Part shown: piece by piece, positions 62,988 through 64,000 of the stretch | Position numbering within the stretch: the stretch's first letter is position 1 | Layout: each line of letters opens with the position of its first letter | Assembly (NCBI GenBank): GCA_016215645.1 | Contig: JACRIX010000084.1 | Span: 62,001 to 126,000, forward strand | Direction of reading: 5' to 3' | From: Rhodocyclales bacterium | Lineage (GTDB): Bacteria; Pseudomonadota; Gammaproteobacteria; Burkholderiales; Rhodocyclaceae | DNA length: 64,000 nt | Translations under genes and position numbers: made by a program | Notes under the pieces: model-generated | Told to the model about the DNA's origin: nothing | Databases searched by the model: none | Seen by the model: the letters and a program-made list of their open reading frames with translations, nothing else

Positions 62988-64000
62988 TTATTTCAATTGC
63001 TCGTGCAACAGGCCAAGGATCCGCCGTGAGGTTTCGGAGCGGTCGACTCCCCCTTCGCGTGAAAGCACCTCGACGCGGGTGGTCTCCCCCTCGGCCTTCA
63101 AGTGAATACGATATTGGGCCTGAGCGGGCTTGTTGCTCGCGCCGCCGCGCCAGAACGCAAGTTTGGAAAGGAAGCCCTTGTCGTCATCCTTTTTTTTGCC
63201 ATCGATTTCCGGATCGACGTAGCGGACGAAATACAGTCCTTGGGTGCGGTCCCGGTCTTCGACCGTAAAGCCGACGCGGTCAAGCGCCAAACCGACACGG
63301 CGCCATGCCCGGTCAAATGCCTCTTCAAGCAAGACAGCACCGGCTCCATCCGCAGCACGCGAAAGCTTCGCCTTGTCCTGCCGCTGGTCGGCAGCCACCA
63401 TGGACTTGGCGCGAGCTTCTTCGACCCCAAGGCGGACCATCAGGCGTCGCAACATTTCGGCTTCCAGTTCCGGATCGGCCGGACGCGGCTGCCAGCGTGT
63501 TTCGCTTTTCCCTTCGTTGGTATAGATCTCATACATGCCGCGATGGCTGATGTAGATCTCAACCGTCCCCGGTTCGGCGCCCTTCTCAAGACGCGTACGA
63601 AACTTGTCTCGCTCCGGTGTCGAATAGACACTGTCGAATACCTTGCCTATGGTGCCGCGGATGAAATCCTGCGGCAGTTTTGCCCGATTCTCGGCCCAGT
63701 CAGTCTCCATGATGCCGGCTTCGGCAAGCTCAACGTTGATCAGAAAACCCAGCTCCTGCCAGAAGTCCTTTACCCCCGGCCACAGTTTCTCCGGTGAACC
63801 GCCGACCACCAGCCAGCGTTGCGTGCCGGAGCGCTCGATGCGCATCTTGTCGACTTGAGGAAGGAGATCCTGTGCCGTTGTCGTACGCGCCTGACCACCC
63901 CGCTCGGTGGAGTAGGCAGAATAGGTCGCCGTGCCCTTGCTGGACGATACATCGGGCACGGAATAGCGTTCATCACGGCTCTGCTGTGTCAGGTCCGGCG
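62988..64000 (-). CDS. bamC: Outer-membrane assembly lipoprotein BamC (5' end outside window)
   Basis: The frame is open to the right edge, so the N-terminus with signal and lipobox is missing; about 337 residues are visible. After DLTQQSRDERYSVP (conserved unstructured N-part of BamC that contacts BamD), two helix-grip domains follow (WLVVGGSPEKLWPGVKDFW, about 60-155, and LEEAFDRAWRRVGLALDRVG, about 230-330). BamC is an accessory lipoprotein of the BAM complex that inserts beta-barrels. Confidence 0.9.
   Translation of the reverse strand, partial: PDLTQQSRDERYSVPDVSSSKGTATYSAYSTERGGQARTTTAQDLLPQVDKMRIERSGTQRWLVVGGSPEKLWPGVKDFWQELGFLINVELAEAGIMETDWAENRAKLPQDFIRGTIGKVFDSVYSTPERDKFRTRLEKGAEPGTVEIYISHRGMYEIYTNEGKSETRWQPRPADPELEAEMLRRLMVRLGVEEARAKSMVAADQRQDKAKLSRAADGAGAVLLEEAFDRAWRRVGLALDRVGFTVEDRDRTQGLYFVRYVDPEIDGKKKDDDKGFLSKLAFWRGGASNKPAQAQYRIHLKAEGETTRVEVLSREGGVDRSETSRRILGLLHEQLK

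Noticed and set aside
1-64000. CRISPR arrays, prophage genes, insertion sequences, plasmid origins
   Set aside because: No regularly spaced direct repeats, transposase, integrase or phage structural genes were seen.

Overview
This window comes from a GC-rich Gram-negative bacterium. It is most likely a betaproteobacterium, with Rhodocyclales/Sterolibacteriaceae-like my best guess; the genus cannot be fixed from sequence alone. The housekeeping genes at the edges fit that group: gltX, lysC, queD, rlmD, bamC, a HiPIP, and tRNA-Val and tRNA-Ser. I see no transposase, phage gene or CRISPR array. The centre is dominated by c-type cytochromes: I count 47 CXXCH motifs in 14 proteins between about 8 and 51 kb, next to the machinery that attaches heme to them.

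Layout. 0-8 kb: a cut-off lipoprotein, gltX, tRNA-Val, two nucleotide-second-messenger proteins (a class III cyclase fused to a hemerythrin-like domain, and a large PAS/GAF/GGDEF/EAL protein) and a HiPIP. 8-15.6 kb: one minus-strand gene string encoding a histidine kinase, a sigma-54-activating response regulator, a Sel1 protein, a monoheme cytochrome, two periplasmic beta-propellers, a triheme c7-like cytochrome and a lipoprotein. 16.3-23.4 kb: a cytochrome c maturation operon mixing System I genes (ccmF, ccmG, ccmH, ccmI) with a System II-like CcsA and an odd heme-copper-oxidase-like protein. 24.2-30.8 kb: a compact operon of a family 9 glycosyltransferase, a DegT-type aminotransferase, a radical SAM protein, ResB and a membrane spermidine-synthase-like protein.

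32-47.5 kb is the most striking part. A ten-gene minus-strand operon encodes a parvulin-type foldase, a large outer-membrane beta-barrel, four small periplasmic tri/tetraheme cytochromes, a heme-free helical protein, two NHL-propeller proteins and an 11-heme cytochrome. It is preceded by two free-standing tetraheme cytochromes, a third NHL lipoprotein and a monoheme cytochrome. One tetraheme gene has a near-consensus sigma-54 promoter with a CRP-like palindrome just upstream. This looks like a porin-cytochrome route for moving electrons across the outer membrane, with a gene content unlike MtrCAB. 47.6-51.8 kb is a divergent plus-strand operon of multi-domain class I cytochromes, an M48 lipoprotein protease, cytochrome c4 and a flavodoxin-like protein.

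52-64 kb is mainly core metabolism (lysC, queD, an acyl-CoA ligase/GST/enoyl-CoA hydratase operon, a BI-1 membrane protein, rlmD, a metallo-beta-lactamase-fold protein, bamC). A short dispersed repeat of about 28 bp occurs at least eight times, three times inside reading frames, and gives two unrelated proteins the same peptide (RRVVSADS). Working model (inference): the kinase/sigma-54 regulator controls cytochrome expression, the hybrid maturation system supplies heme attachment, and the barrel plus multihemes carry electrons to or from an extracellular partner.
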